DNA from: Halovivax ruber XH-70 | GTDB lineage: Archaea > Halobacteriota > Halobacteria > Halobacteriales > Natrialbaceae | DNA length: 64,000 nucleotides | Assembly: GCF_000328525.1 (NCBI RefSeq) | Contig: NC_019964.1 | Span: forward strand, 248,001-312,000 | Direction: 5' to 3' | Shown: one piece after another, positions 23,749-33,097 of the stretch | Position numbering within the stretch: the first letter of the stretch is position 1 | How the letters are laid out: each line of letters begins with the position of its first letter | The notes under the pieces: model-generated | What the model was told of the DNA's origin: nothing | Seen by the model: the letters and a program-made list of their open reading frames with translations, nothing else | Databases searched by the model: none | Translations under genes and position numbers: made by a program

Positions 23749-25047
23749 ATGTCGACGCTCGCACTCACCGGTGGCCGGATCCTCCGGCCGGACCTGACCG
23801 TGGATCGCGCCGACGTCCTCGTCGACCAGGAGACGGGCAAGATCGCCGAAATCGGCCCTGATCTCGCCGACGCGGCCGACGAGACGATGGACGCGACGAA
23901 CTCGCTGATCACGCCCGGCTTCGTCAATGGCCACTGCCACGTGGCGATGACGCTGCTGCGCGGGTACGCCGACGACAAACCGCTCGACGCCTGGCTGTCC
24001 GAGGATATCTGGCCAGCCGAGGCCGAGCTCACACCGGAGGCGATCGAGGCCGGTGCGGAGCTCGGCCTGCTGGAGATGATCCGGGCCGGCACCACCGGCT
24101 TCGCGGACATGTACTTCTCGATGGAGCGGGTGGCCGACGCGGTCGAGCGAGCCGGGCTCCGGGCTCGCCTGGGTCACGGCGTCATCTCCGTCGGCAAGGA
24201 GCACGAGGCCGCCCGCGAGGACGCCGAGACGGGCCTGGCGTTCGCCCGGGAGTACGACGGCGCCGCCGAGGGCCGAATCAGAACGGCGTTCATGCCGCAC
24301 TCGCTGACCACGGTGAGCACGGAAATCTACGAGGAGTACGTCCCGAAGGCGCGCGAACTCGACGTGCCGATCCACCTCCACGCCAACGAGACCGCAGACG
24401 AGGTGACGCCGATCGTCGACGAACACGGCGTCCGGCCGCTCGCGTACGCCCGCGATCTGGGTCTGCTCGAACCGCAGGACTTCCTCGCCCACGGCGTCCA
24501 CGTCGACGAGACGGAGATCGAGCTCCTCGCCGAGACCGACGCGAGCGTCGTCCACTGCCCGGCCTCGAACATGAAGCTCGCGAGCGGGATGGCGCCCGTC
24601 CAGACACTGCGCGACGCGGGCGTCACCGTCGGGCTGGGAACCGACGGTGCGGCCTCGAACAACGACCTCTCGCTGTTAGACGAGGCACGCGACGCCGCGA
24701 TGGTGGGCAAGCTGGCGGCCGACGACGCGGCGGCGGTTGCCGCCGACACCGTCGTCGAACTGGCGACGACGGGCAGCGCCGAGGCGATCGGCCTGCCGGC
24801 GGGGCGGCTCGAACCCGGCGCCCCGGCGGACCTCGCCGTCGTCGATCTCACCGGCGCGCACCTGACACCGGCCCACGACCTCGTGAGCCACCTCGCGTAC
24901 GCGGCCGCGGCGAGCGACGTCCGCCACACGATCTGTGACGGTCGGGTCCTCATGCGCGACCGAGAGGTCCTGACCCTCGACGCGAACGACGTGCGCGAGC
25001 GTGCGACGGCCGAGGCGACGGCGTTGGTCGAGCGCGCCGAGGCCTGA
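23749..25047 (+). CDS. S-adenosylhomocysteine / 5'-methylthioadenosine deaminase (amidohydrolase)
   Basis: A 432-residue amidohydrolase-superfamily enzyme. Metal ligands are visible in TPGFVNGHCHVAMTLLRGYAD (HxH), IHLHANETADE, FLAHGVHVDETE and LGTDGAASNNDLSL. These last two, with the GTTGFADMYF segment, are characteristic of the MtaD/DadD group. It deaminates SAH to S-inosylhomocysteine, or MTA to methylthioinosine. S-adenosylhomocysteinase is encoded 5.3 kb downstream on the same strand, so both by-products of SAM use are handled in this region. The start is the first in-frame ATG and matches the usual N-terminal strand. Confidence 0.87.
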   Translation: MSTLALTGGRILRPDLTVDRADVLVDQETGKIAEIGPDLADAADETMDATNSLITPGFVNGHCHVAMTLLRGYADDKPLDAWLSEDIWPAEAELTPEAIEAGAELGLLEMIRAGTTGFADMYFSMERVADAVERAGLRARLGHGVISVGKEHEAAREDAETGLAFAREYDGAAEGRIRTAFMPHSLTTVSTEIYEEYVPKARELDVPIHLHANETADEVTPIVDEHGVRPLAYARDLGLLEPQDFLAHGVHVDETEIELLAETDASVVHCPASNMKLASGMAPVQTLRDAGVTVGLGTDGAASNNDLSLLDEARDAAMVGKLAADDAAAVAADTVVELATTGSAEAIGLPAGRLEPGAPADLAVVDLTGAHLTPAHDLVSHLAYAAAASDVRHTICDGRVLMRDREVLTLDANDVRERATAEATALVERAEA

Positions 25048-25233
25048 CCGGACGATCTGGTCCGGTGCTATGCGCTCGCGGCTGGCCGTCGACTCGCCGT
25101 CGTTCGTGGCGACGATAAACTTTCAGAATTCGTTTTAAACACTCTAACTAATTCTCAGGCGTTCCTGCACGACGCCGAACGAAGCGAACTGCTGGGGGGC
25201 TTTATTCGGGAATCCCTGAATGCACCGAGTGGC

Positions 25234-25944
25234 ATGAATCGCACCAAACCAATCGTCGCCGCCCTGCTGGCCGGGATGCTGGTCCTATCGGTACTGGCAC
25301 CGGTCGGTGCGGCCGCGACAACCGACGACTCGACCGACCTGACGATCGATGTCTCCGACGAGGAAGACCCGGTCGTCACGGTCACGCACAACGATAGCGC
25401 CGTCGAGAACGCGACCGTCGACGTGGCTATCGACGAGAACGAGACCGACGAGAACGCGAGTTACGACGGCGTCGGCACGTACACGACCGACGAGAACGGC
25501 ACCGTCGACCTGCCCGCACCGAGCGAGGCAGTGACGGTCGTGATCACGGCCACCGCGGAGAACGCCTCCGCGACGACGACCGTCGAGCTCGGTCCGTCCG
25601 ACAACGAGTCCGAGAACGCGTTCGGACAGCTCCTCTCGAGCTTCATCGAGGACACTGACAAGAGCGAAGTCGACGGGCCGTTCGGCCAGTTCGTCGCCGA
25701 CTTCGTCCACGAGAACAACCCCGGTAACGCTCCCGATCACGCCGGCCCACCAGCAGACGCTGGCGGTGACAACGAGAGCAGCCAGGGTCCGCCGGCACAC
25801 GCAGGTAACGACGATGGCGAGGACGACGACGAGAAGCGGGGTCCGCCGTCCAACGCTGGCGGCCCGGACGACGCTGACGACGGGGACGGCGAAGACGAAG
25901 CGACTGACGACGAAGACACTGCAGACGACGAAACGGACGCCTAA
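25234..25944 (+). CDS. Secreted acidic protein with GPP-x-x-AG repeats
   Basis: A 236-residue protein with a Sec-type signal peptide (MNRTKPIVAALLAGMLVLSV ... VGAAA). The next domain of about 80 residues resembles an Ig-like or carboxypeptidase-regulatory fold (VTVTHNDSAVENATVDVAID ... GTYTTDENGTVDLPAP). The C-terminal half is very acidic and holds three GPP-x-x-AG units (AGPPADAG, QGPPAHAG, RGPPSNAG). N-glycosylation sequons are frequent. No membrane anchor or PGF-CTERM follows, so it is probably released. Function unknown. Confidence 0.75.
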   Translation: MNRTKPIVAALLAGMLVLSVLAPVGAAATTDDSTDLTIDVSDEEDPVVTVTHNDSAVENATVDVAIDENETDENASYDGVGTYTTDENGTVDLPAPSEAVTVVITATAENASATTTVELGPSDNESENAFGQLLSSFIEDTDKSEVDGPFGQFVADFVHENNPGNAPDHAGPPADAGGDNESSQGPPAHAGNDDGEDDDEKRGPPSNAGGPDDADDGDGEDEATDDEDTADDETDA

Positions 25945-26256
25945 CCACACCCACACGAACGGCGCGGTTTCCAACACCCTGTCACCCGCCGCCTCGCTGT
26001 GAACGGCATCGCAGTTCACCCCCTCGGGTGAATGCAACGTCACAGGCACACCCACTACCGATTCGGGTCACCGCCCGAATCGACGACGTTCGATTTTTCG
26101 GACTCCGACAGCTTCGAGCGACACGGCTGGCGAATGAGGTCGAACCTGCCGAGACGAGAGCTGGGGCCAGCCGGGACTGATACCGACCGATCGTGTCGTC
26201 GATAGTATCGCGGGGAACGGATTGCCGCCGGGCCGTGTTATCGCCGTCGGGTTGTG
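25945..26256. other. Intergenic stretch with two hairpins
   Basis: No gene is supported in these 312 bases between the secreted acidic protein and the convergent protease gene. Two inverted repeats are visible, TTCACCC/GGGTGAA at 26013-26030 and CGATTCGGG/CCCGAATCG at about 26060-26084. They could end transcripts arriving from either side. Confidence 0.4.
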
Positions 26257-29200
26257 CTATCGCCGCCGAGCTACGGCGACGATCGCCAGCGCGAGCAGGC
26301 CGGCGATGGCGGTGAACCCTGGAGTCGCGTCACTGCCGCCCGAACTATCGGTGTCGTTGGTCGGAGCGGACTCGTTGGCTGCGGTTTCGTTGCCCGGGTC
26401 GGACGGCGGTTCGATGACAGTGACGGGTCCGACCCCCTCACCATCGACCGCGAGATCGTAGGTGCCGGGTTCGTCGAACGAGAACTCGAGTGTGGCTTCG
26501 ACGCGTTCGCCGGCCGGCACGTCGACGCTCGCCGTCCCGACGACCGCTCCGTCGGCGGTGAGTCTGAGAGGCTTGGTCCCGGCCCCGTCGCCACTGTTGA
26601 GGACCGTCACCGAGACCGTCCCCGTCTCGCCCGCCACGAGTTCGTCCGTCTCGAGTGCCGTTCCGACGAGCCAGAACGACGGTTCGGGATCGGACGACGG
26701 TGGCGGACCGAACCCACCGCCACCGCCCCCGCCAGTTTCTTCGACCGTCACTGTCGAGCGCATCGTCTCGTTGTCCGTCTCGAGTGTGTAGGCTACCGGC
26801 CCCGTCGATCCGGGCTGGTGGGAGAACGAGACCGTCGTATTGGCGACGTCGCTCGTGTTCGCCGTCCCGTTGAGTGCGATCGACCGGGTGGCTATCTGGG
26901 TATCGTCGGCGGAGAGGTTCGCGCTGTGGTTCCAGTCTTCGGTGCCGAGATTGACGATGGTCGCCGAGACGGTGACGGTCTCGCCCGCCGTGATCGACTC
27001 CGGAGCGGTGCCATCGTCGATTCCGAAGTAGTACGGGAGCTGGCTGATCGAGAGCGGATCCAGCGCGGTTGCGTTCGTCACGCCTGCGACCGCGCTCGAG
27101 TTGGTCGAGAACGCCCGCGAGGAGACGTTTACGGTGTAGTCCGCGCCACGTCCCGGGACGGCGACCGAGAGGTTCGTGCCGGCCGACTCGTTGAGCCACG
27201 TCACGCCGGCCAACCCGCCGTCGTCCGTCGTCGCCTCGATGGTCGTGTTGGCGGTCCGCTCGCCGGTGACGATTGCCTGCGTCGACAGCGTGGCGTTCCC
27301 GACGAGCTGGAGGTCCGCGGTCGTCGTCTCGGCATCGCCGAGTTCGGCCGTCGTCAGGCTGGTGTTCTGGTAGCCGGATGCCGCCGCATTGATGGTGTAG
27401 TTCGTTTCGACGCCGGGAACCGAAGCCGCATACGAGCCGTTCAGGCCAGTCGCGTTCGCGAGGGTTGACGAGCTGCCCGTGTCCGATCTTGTGAGCGTGA
27501 TCGTGGCGTTCTCGATCGGAAGCGCGGTCCCGTTTGCGGTGACACCGACGCCGTCGGTGATCGAACCGGTTATCGTCGCATCGCCGGCGAGTCCGACGGC
27601 GTGTGCGGCCGTTCCACCTGGCGGGAGCCCGGACGCCGTGGTCGTATTCTGCTCGTAGCCGTCCGCCTCGACCGTGATGGTGTAGTTGGCCGTGCTGGGC
27701 ACAGTGCTGGCGTCGTACGTGCCGTCACCCGCCTCCGTCACGGGATAGCTGGCGCCCGAATCGGTCGAAACGCTGACCGTGGCGTTCGATACCGGATCCC
27801 CGAAGTGCGAGTCCGAAACGGAGAGCGAGATGTTCGAGTCGCCACTGAGAGCGCGGTTCACGGACTCTTCACCTCCGTTCAAAGTCACCTCATCGCCTCC
27901 GTCTTGGTAGCCGTCGGCCTCGATCGCCACGGCGTACGTCGTCTCGTTGCCGGGAAGTGTGAGCGAGTACGTGCCGCCGCGCTCGGTGGTGGTCGTGTAG
28001 GACCCAACAGCGCCCGTCGCGGTGATCGTCGCACCACCGATCGCAACCGTCGGTGTCGACTTCGCGTCGGTTACGGTTCCGGTGAGCGTCGAGTCGCCGG
28101 TCAGCGCGGCGTTTGCCGTCGCCGAACCGTTGTCGGGTACCGTAGTCGTCGTCTCTGCGTCCTCGTAGCCGGCAGTCCGGACCGTGACGCTGTAGTCCAC
28201 TCCGCCACGGACCGCGTCGAACGCGTACTCGCCAGTTGCGTCGGTCCGGTTCTCGTAGGTCACGCCGGTGTCCGGGTCCGTCGCCGTGACCGTCGCGTTC
28301 TCGACGGCCGTATCGGTCACGCCGTCAGTAACCGTTCCCGAAAGCGAGGCGTTTCCGGTGAGTGCGACCGTACCCAGGTCGACGTCGCTATTGGTATCGA
28401 CCGTTTGGTCGGGTTCAACGACGGTTTCGTACCCGTCGTCGCTGATCGAAACGTCGTACGTCTCGTTGTCCGGGACCTCGAATTCGAACGCACCGTTCGC
28501 GTTCGTTTTCCCCGAGAAAGACGCGGACCCGTTGTCAGCCATCACGTTTGCCCCTGGAATCGGATCGCCGGTAGTCACGTCGACGACCGTGCCGGTGAAA
28601 CTCCCGTACAGCACCTCACTGACTGCCTCGTGGGCATCGACGATCCCGAGGCCGTAACGCGAATCCTTTCCCGTCTCCTCAATCGAATACTGTGCGCTAC
28701 TTTCGTCCCAATCGCTCGGTTTCCAGGCGCTTGCTTCGATCGCGCTCGTAATCTCGTCCGGCGAGAGGTCGCGTTCGGTCGCGGATTCCATCAGGGCTGC
28801 GACGCCAGCGACGTGGGGTGTCGCCATCGATGTTCCGGACAATTCGTTGTATCCACCGTCGGGAACGGAACTCTTGACGGCGGCGCCGGGTGCGGCGACA
28901 TCCGGAACGATGTACTCGGACGGCCAGCTATCCGGTGCGGTGGTTCCCCACGCTGTAGACGTAGTCACCTTTTCACCGCTTGAAAAGTCTGCAATTCCTT
29001 CAGCCGAATTTGAGGCACCGATAGCCAGCGAGTCGTACACGTTGGCGGGCGATCCGCTACATCCTTCGTAATCGTTTCCACTCGCCGCAACGACTACGGT
29101 TCCGTTCGTCTCGGCATTTTGCACCGGGTTGATAAATTCAGATACATACGAAGAGTCTTCAGTCGATGGGTCACAACTCGTCCCGAGACTCATACTGACT

Positions 29201-30123
29201 ACGTCGGCGTTATTGTTCACTGCCCACTCCATCCCGGCAACGATCTGGCTGAATCTTCCTGATCCGTCCGGGAGAACGAGGCCATGCATCATTTCCGCTT
29301 CCGGTGCAACGCCGATCCACGTCCCGCTCGCGTTCCCGCCACTTACAGTTCCAGTGACGTGTGTTCCGTGAGAGCTTGTATCGTGTGGTTGCGATCCCGA
29401 TACTTTGTCTCCGTTGCTGTCGAACTCGGCCCAGCCACCGGGATACGTTGGATCACTCGTATTCGTCGTGTAGAGGTCTATGTCGGGGTGACTGACGTCG
29501 ACACCGGTATCGAGGACGGCGACTTTGGCACCGCCTCCTCTCGCGTCGAATTCGGACCAGACGCTGGACGTGTTTATCTGTTCAAGACCGTACGTGTAGC
29601 CGGTCGCACTCGTTGAGACAGTTGTTCCGTTGACGCCGAGGTTCGTCTGCGATGCAGGCGTACTCGTTCTGGTCGTGACCTCGAAATTCTGGTGGATCCG
29701 TTCGACGCCGTCGATCGCCGCGATTTCCGCTAGTGAGACTCGCTCCGTGTCCACCGTCACGAGCGCCGCGTTGGCGATCCAGAAGCCGCGCTCGACGGTC
29801 ACGCCGCCGGTCCTGGCGGCGAAGCGGGTGAGCGGCCCCTGGGCGGTGCTCGCCTTGGTCTTGAGCGTCTCCGTCGCATTCGCGCTCGCGGCGAGTGTCG
29901 CGCGGTCCGTCGACTCGAACCGGACGATTGCTTCGACCTGGCCTTCCGCCGTCTGCAACGCCCGGTCGATCTCGACGCCCGCCGCCGGATCGGTCTCGTC
30001 CGGCTGCGGTTCACCGTTGACAGCGAATGCGCTGTCTACGGCGACTACCCCGCCGAGGAGCACCGCAACGAGGACCAGCACTGCGATGGTCCGTCGCGAT
30101 CGATCGTCCGCCCTGAATCTCAT
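26257..30123 (-). CDS. Large secreted subtilisin-like protease with PGF-CTERM anchor
   Basis: A 1288-residue surface protease. A Sec signal (residues 1-34) is followed by an I9-like propeptide (about 50-150). The S8 catalytic domain has Asp205 (VAVLDTGVD), His252 (SHGTHVTG), Asn350 (AASGND) and Ser432 (GTSMATPHVAG). Five or more carboxypeptidase-regulatory-like repeats of about 80 residues follow, each with a SGTVTD/TGTVTD start and Y-VTV-AxGY core. A CARDB-type domain, a polyglycine stretch and a second CARDB-like domain come next. A Thr/Asn-rich stalk then leads to ATPGFTAIAGLLALAIVAVARRR-type PGF-CTERM, the sorting signal processed by archaeosortase A. The ATG at 30123 is chosen because it alone gives a signal peptide at the N-terminus. 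Confidence 0.92.
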   Translation of the reverse strand: MRFRADDRSRRTIAVLVLVAVLLGGVVAVDSAFAVNGEPQPDETDPAAGVEIDRALQTAEGQVEAIVRFESTDRATLAASANATETLKTKASTAQGPLTRFAARTGGVTVERGFWIANAALVTVDTERVSLAEIAAIDGVERIHQNFEVTTRTSTPASQTNLGVNGTTVSTSATGYTYGLEQINTSSVWSEFDARGGGAKVAVLDTGVDVSHPDIDLYTTNTSDPTYPGGWAEFDSNGDKVSGSQPHDTSSHGTHVTGTVSGGNASGTWIGVAPEAEMMHGLVLPDGSGRFSQIVAGMEWAVNNNADVVSMSLGTSCDPSTEDSSYVSEFINPVQNAETNGTVVVAASGNDYEGCSGSPANVYDSLAIGASNSAEGIADFSSGEKVTTSTAWGTTAPDSWPSEYIVPDVAAPGAAVKSSVPDGGYNELSGTSMATPHVAGVAALMESATERDLSPDEITSAIEASAWKPSDWDESSAQYSIEETGKDSRYGLGIVDAHEAVSEVLYGSFTGTVVDVTTGDPIPGANVMADNGSASFSGKTNANGAFEFEVPDNETYDVSISDDGYETVVEPDQTVDTNSDVDLGTVALTGNASLSGTVTDGVTDTAVENATVTATDPDTGVTYENRTDATGEYAFDAVRGGVDYSVTVRTAGYEDAETTTTVPDNGSATANAALTGDSTLTGTVTDAKSTPTVAIGGATITATGAVGSYTTTTERGGTYSLTLPGNETTYAVAIEADGYQDGGDEVTLNGGEESVNRALSGDSNISLSVSDSHFGDPVSNATVSVSTDSGASYPVTEAGDGTYDASTVPSTANYTITVEADGYEQNTTTASGLPPGGTAAHAVGLAGDATITGSITDGVGVTANGTALPIENATITLTRSDTGSSSTLANATGLNGSYAASVPGVETNYTINAAASGYQNTSLTTAELGDAETTTADLQLVGNATLSTQAIVTGERTANTTIEATTDDGGLAGVTWLNESAGTNLSVAVPGRGADYTVNVSSRAFSTNSSAVAGVTNATALDPLSISQLPYYFGIDDGTAPESITAGETVTVSATIVNLGTEDWNHSANLSADDTQIATRSIALNGTANTSDVANTTVSFSHQPGSTGPVAYTLETDNETMRSTVTVEETGGGGGGGFGPPPSSDPEPSFWLVGTALETDELVAGETGTVSVTVLNSGDGAGTKPLRLTADGAVVGTASVDVPAGERVEATLEFSFDEPGTYDLAVDGEGVGPVTVIEPPSDPGNETAANESAPTNDTDSSGGSDATPGFTAIAGLLALAIVAVARRR

Positions 30124-30363
30124 CAATATGGGACAAACCAGATCGAATATGCATAGGACTTCTGCCCGATGAACATTCCTATCCGTCAGATAGGGCGTAA
30201 ATACTGGCGAATTTCGACCGAATCGGTCGCCACCCGGATCCCCGTCGACCGGTATCGAACCTACGAACTCGCGTGACGGCGACACGGCGGCCCGACGCTC
30301 GTTCCGGTGACGGCCCTGTCCGGTGTCGGTAGGGTTTTGGCGCCCCTCCTACTCACTTCGAGC

Positions 30364-31653
30364 ATGAGCACGTATCCGCGGATTTCCGCGCAACTCGACG
30401 ACGTCGAGTCGGCTCGCGAGGAGGGCCGACGCAAGATGGAGTGGGCGCGCCAGCACATGCCGATCATGGAAGCGGTTCGCGAGGACTTCGAGGCGAATCA
30501 GCCGCTGGCCGGCGAGCGTATCGCGATGGCGATGCACGTCGAGGCCAAGACGGCGATCCTGGTCGAGGCCCTCGCGGCGGGCGGCGCCGAAGTGGCTGTC
30601 ACGGGTTGCAACCCGCTGTCGACGCACGACGACGTCTCCGCGGCGCTGGACGATGTCGACAATATCACCAGCTACGCCAAGCGCGGCGTCGACGACGAGG
30701 GCTACTACGCCGCGATCGAAGCGACGATCGACCTCGAGCCGACGATCACCGTCGACGACGGGATGGACCTCGTCGCGGCGATCCACGAGGACTACCCCGA
30801 ACTCATCGACGGCATCGTCGGCGGCTGTGAGGAGACGACGACCGGCGTCCACCGCCTGCGCGCGATGGCCGACGACGGCGCCCTGGAGTACCCTGTCTTC
30901 GCGGTCAACGACACGCCGATGAAGCGCCTGTTCGACAACGTCCACGGCACCGGCGAGTCCTCGCTGGCCTCGCTGGCCATGACGACCAACCTCTCGTGGG
31001 CGGGCAAGAACGTCGTCGTCGGCGGCTACGGCTACTGCGGAAAGGGCGTCGCGAAGAAGGCGAGCGGCCAGAACGCGAACGTGATCGTCACCGAGGTCGA
31101 GCCACGCCGCGCCCTCGAAGCCCACATGGAGGGCTACGACGTCATGCCGATGGCCGAGGCCGCCGAAGTCGGTGACGTCTTCATCACGACGACGGGCAAC
31201 CGCGACATCATCGTCGAAGAGCACTTCGAGCACATGCAGGACGGCGTCCTGCTGGCCAACGCGGGTCACTTCGACGTCGAGATCGATCTCGACGCACTCG
31301 ACGACCTCGCGGTCGACCGCTACGAGGCCAGAGACGGTGTCGAGGCCTACGAGATGGCCGACGGCCGCCGCCTCAACGTCGTCGCGGAAGGCCGCCTCGT
31401 CAACCTCGCTGCCCCCGTCTCGCTGGGTCACCCCGTCGAGGTCATGGACCAGAGCTTCGGCGTTCAGGCCGTCGCCGTCCGCGAACTCTTAGAACGTGAA
31501 CACGCCGACGACTACGAACCCGGCGTCCACGACGTCCCCGACGAACTCGATCGCGAGATCGCCGAGATCAAACTCGCGGCCGAGGACGTCGACTTCGACT
31601 CCCTGACCGACACCCAGCGCGACTACATGGGTAGCTGGGATCACGGAACGTAA
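30364..31653 (+). CDS. ahcY: S-adenosylhomocysteinase
   Basis: A 429-residue NAD-dependent enzyme that splits S-adenosylhomocysteine into adenosine and homocysteine, relieving product inhibition of methyltransferases. The NAD-binding motif VVVGGYGYCGKGVA and the family segments VTGCNPLSTHDDV, NDTPMKRLFDN and NAGHFDVEID are present; length is normal for the archaeal form. The start MSTYPRISAQLDDVE at 30364 is standard; the upstream in-frame ATG at 30307 adds an unusual hydrophobic tail. Its role links to the SAH/MTA deaminase at 23749. Confidence 0.95.
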   Translation: MSTYPRISAQLDDVESAREEGRRKMEWARQHMPIMEAVREDFEANQPLAGERIAMAMHVEAKTAILVEALAAGGAEVAVTGCNPLSTHDDVSAALDDVDNITSYAKRGVDDEGYYAAIEATIDLEPTITVDDGMDLVAAIHEDYPELIDGIVGGCEETTTGVHRLRAMADDGALEYPVFAVNDTPMKRLFDNVHGTGESSLASLAMTTNLSWAGKNVVVGGYGYCGKGVAKKASGQNANVIVTEVEPRRALEAHMEGYDVMPMAEAAEVGDVFITTTGNRDIIVEEHFEHMQDGVLLANAGHFDVEIDLDALDDLAVDRYEARDGVEAYEMADGRRLNVVAEGRLVNLAAPVSLGHPVEVMDQSFGVQAVAVRELLEREHADDYEPGVHDVPDELDREIAEIKLAAEDVDFDSLTDTQRDYMGSWDHGT

Positions 31654-31690
31654 TTTTATACGTATCGAAAATTGACAGATAGTCGGATTG

Positions 31691-32521
31691 ATGACTCCTC
31701 TCAGCAGGACGACGGCTGCGATCGGAGTGGCCGGCGGCTTCGCACACGTTCTCGTCGTTGGAACGTTGCTATCGTATTTCGACTATCAGGTGTTCCGACC
31801 GACTCTCTCGCTGGTGTTACTCGCCCCGGGCGTGTTCTTCCTCGGGGCATTCCCGCTGGTGGTCTCTGTTCGGACGAGGCTTCTCATCCCCGGCGGTGGA
31901 TTTCTGGCGCTCGCAACGGCCGTCGTGGTCGCCGAGGTGACGACGCCGGCCCCGCAGAAGGTCGGCGAACTCGGCGGCCACGCGATCGTCGACGGCCCGT
32001 TTTACGCCCTGCAGTACGCCGGTTCGTGGTACAGCTGGCTCTCGCTCCTGTTCGTCGCCGGCGTCGTCGAATTCGCGATCCGACGCGGCTACGCCATCGG
32101 CGACGACCGGCTTCGCCACCTGCCGGACCTGCCACTGTCGTCGGATCGACTCGGGACGGTGGTCGTCGTCTGTAGCGCTGTCGTCGGAACGGCGATCGTG
32201 GGACTCCTCGTCGCCGGCAACCTGTGGGATTCGATCCTAGGGTACGCGATCGGCTTCGCGGCGGCCGCCGCGGCGACGGCGGTCCCGGTCGTCGCGCTGC
32301 TCGCCCGGGGCCTCGTCGCTCCGCTCGTCCTGTACTGTCTGGTCATTACGAACACGTCCCGCGTCCACGTGTTCGCCGATCCCGACGGGCTCTCTATGGT
32401 CTTTCTCGGCGTCATGGCTGGCGTCTTCGCGATCGCTGCCGTGATCGAGTGGCTCGGTCGTTCGCAACTCCTCGGGTGGGACGGCGGTCGATTCGCCGCC
32501 GAAGTGCGCCTCGGCCAGTAG
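31691..32521 (+). CDS. Polytopic membrane protein, unknown
   Basis: A 276-residue protein with about eight hydrophobic segments separated by short loops and no soluble domain. TTTATAC at 31655-31661 lies about 33 bases before the ATG at 31691, giving a very short leader. It follows the S-adenosylhomocysteinase gene by 37 bases but has its own promoter. No family recognised; haloarchaeal-type hydrophobic composition (Ala, Val, Gly) only indicates an integral membrane protein. Confidence 0.7.
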   Translation: MTPLSRTTAAIGVAGGFAHVLVVGTLLSYFDYQVFRPTLSLVLLAPGVFFLGAFPLVVSVRTRLLIPGGGFLALATAVVVAEVTTPAPQKVGELGGHAIVDGPFYALQYAGSWYSWLSLLFVAGVVEFAIRRGYAIGDDRLRHLPDLPLSSDRLGTVVVVCSAVVGTAIVGLLVAGNLWDSILGYAIGFAAAAAATAVPVVALLARGLVAPLVLYCLVITNTSRVHVFADPDGLSMVFLGVMAGVFAIAAVIEWLGRSQLLGWDGGRFAAEVRLGQ

Positions 32522-32527
32522 GCCACC

Positions 32528-32773
32528 TTACTGCGGGTCACTCCGGCGCGCCCGTGCCTTCACCCGTTCCGCGAACTCGGAGAGATTTATCGCGGCGGCA
32601 CAATCCGGACAGCAGAACCGCTCCGCGATCTGGTACTCGTTCGACAGCGCGGCCGGCGGCTCGGAGACGAGCCGGAAGAGCCGCGCCGGTGCCACATCCC
32701 GGTCACACCGATAGCACTCCCGATTCGGAGCCCTGTCGCCGGTTCCGTCGCTCGTTCGCTCGACGGATTTCAT
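32528..32773 (-). CDS. Small zinc-finger protein, copy 3
   Basis: An 81-residue paralogue of the proteins at 856 and 8809. It begins MKSVERTSDGTGD, has CYRCDRDV near residue 22 and CCPDC near residue 60, and ends with NLSEFAERVKARARRSD. It is convergent with the membrane protein gene that stops six bases away. The ATG at 32773 lies in the same start-codon hairpin as the other copies, and the long structured leader precedes it. The four cysteines suggest one zinc ion; function is unknown. Confidence 0.75.
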   Translation of the reverse strand: MKSVERTSDGTGDRAPNRECYRCDRDVAPARLFRLVSEPPAALSNEYQIAERFCCPDCAAAINLSEFAERVKARARRSDPQ

Positions 32774-33014
32774 CCGAGCACCTCGCAGTTCTGCCGCTCG
32801 AACTGATCGACGTGACTCGGCCCCCAATCCCCGAAAACGAAGCTTCGCGACGGATAGCGATGCGACTCTCTAAGCAACGGGCGTGCGAGACCTTTTTGTC
32901 TCGAAGGTGTGTTTCGGAACATGGCTGACAAAATCCCTCATCCGGGATTTGGAAGCCACGTCCCGGGTGTATCAGCACCCGGGGCATTTCTGCCCGTGCG
33001 GACGTCGCTTCCGT
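32774..33014 (-). ncRNA. Candidate structured leader RNA, copy 3
   Basis: The minus-strand counterpart of 612-855. P1 pairs 33012-33001 with 32962-32951 over 12 positions with one mismatch. P2 is GGGCA/TGCCC with a GAAA loop (32995-32982). P3 is a perfect 8-bp CCCGGGTG/CACCCGGG stem with a six-base loop (32983-32962). The CGAGAC/GTCTCG hairpin is at 32903-32886. Relative to copy 1, the P2 pair U-G is C-G here, and P3 keeps its stem while its loop changes from CACUAA to CUGAUA. Predicted start and P1 base coincide, as in copy 1. Confidence 0.6.
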
Positions 33015-33035
33015 CCGGATAATTGATGCGATGGA

Positions 33036-33048
33036 TAATATAGTTACT
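33036..33048 (-). promoter_or_regulatory. TATA box of the structured leader, copy 3
   Basis: Reads AGTAACTATATTA on the minus strand, identical to 578-590. The TATA centre is about 26 bases from 33012, the first base of stem P1. Between the TATA box and P1 the two copies share CAATTATC but otherwise differ, as expected if only promoter and RNA are under selection. Confidence 0.55.
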
Positions 33049-33097
33049 GGTGAGGGTGTGGAATCAACCCATTCAGAGGATGGAAGCGGAAGGCCGT

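Noticed and set aside
23490-24110. Upstream extension of the DUF4382 lipoprotein gene
   Set aside because: It would bury the twin-arginine signal peptide in the middle of the protein and overlap the deaminase gene.
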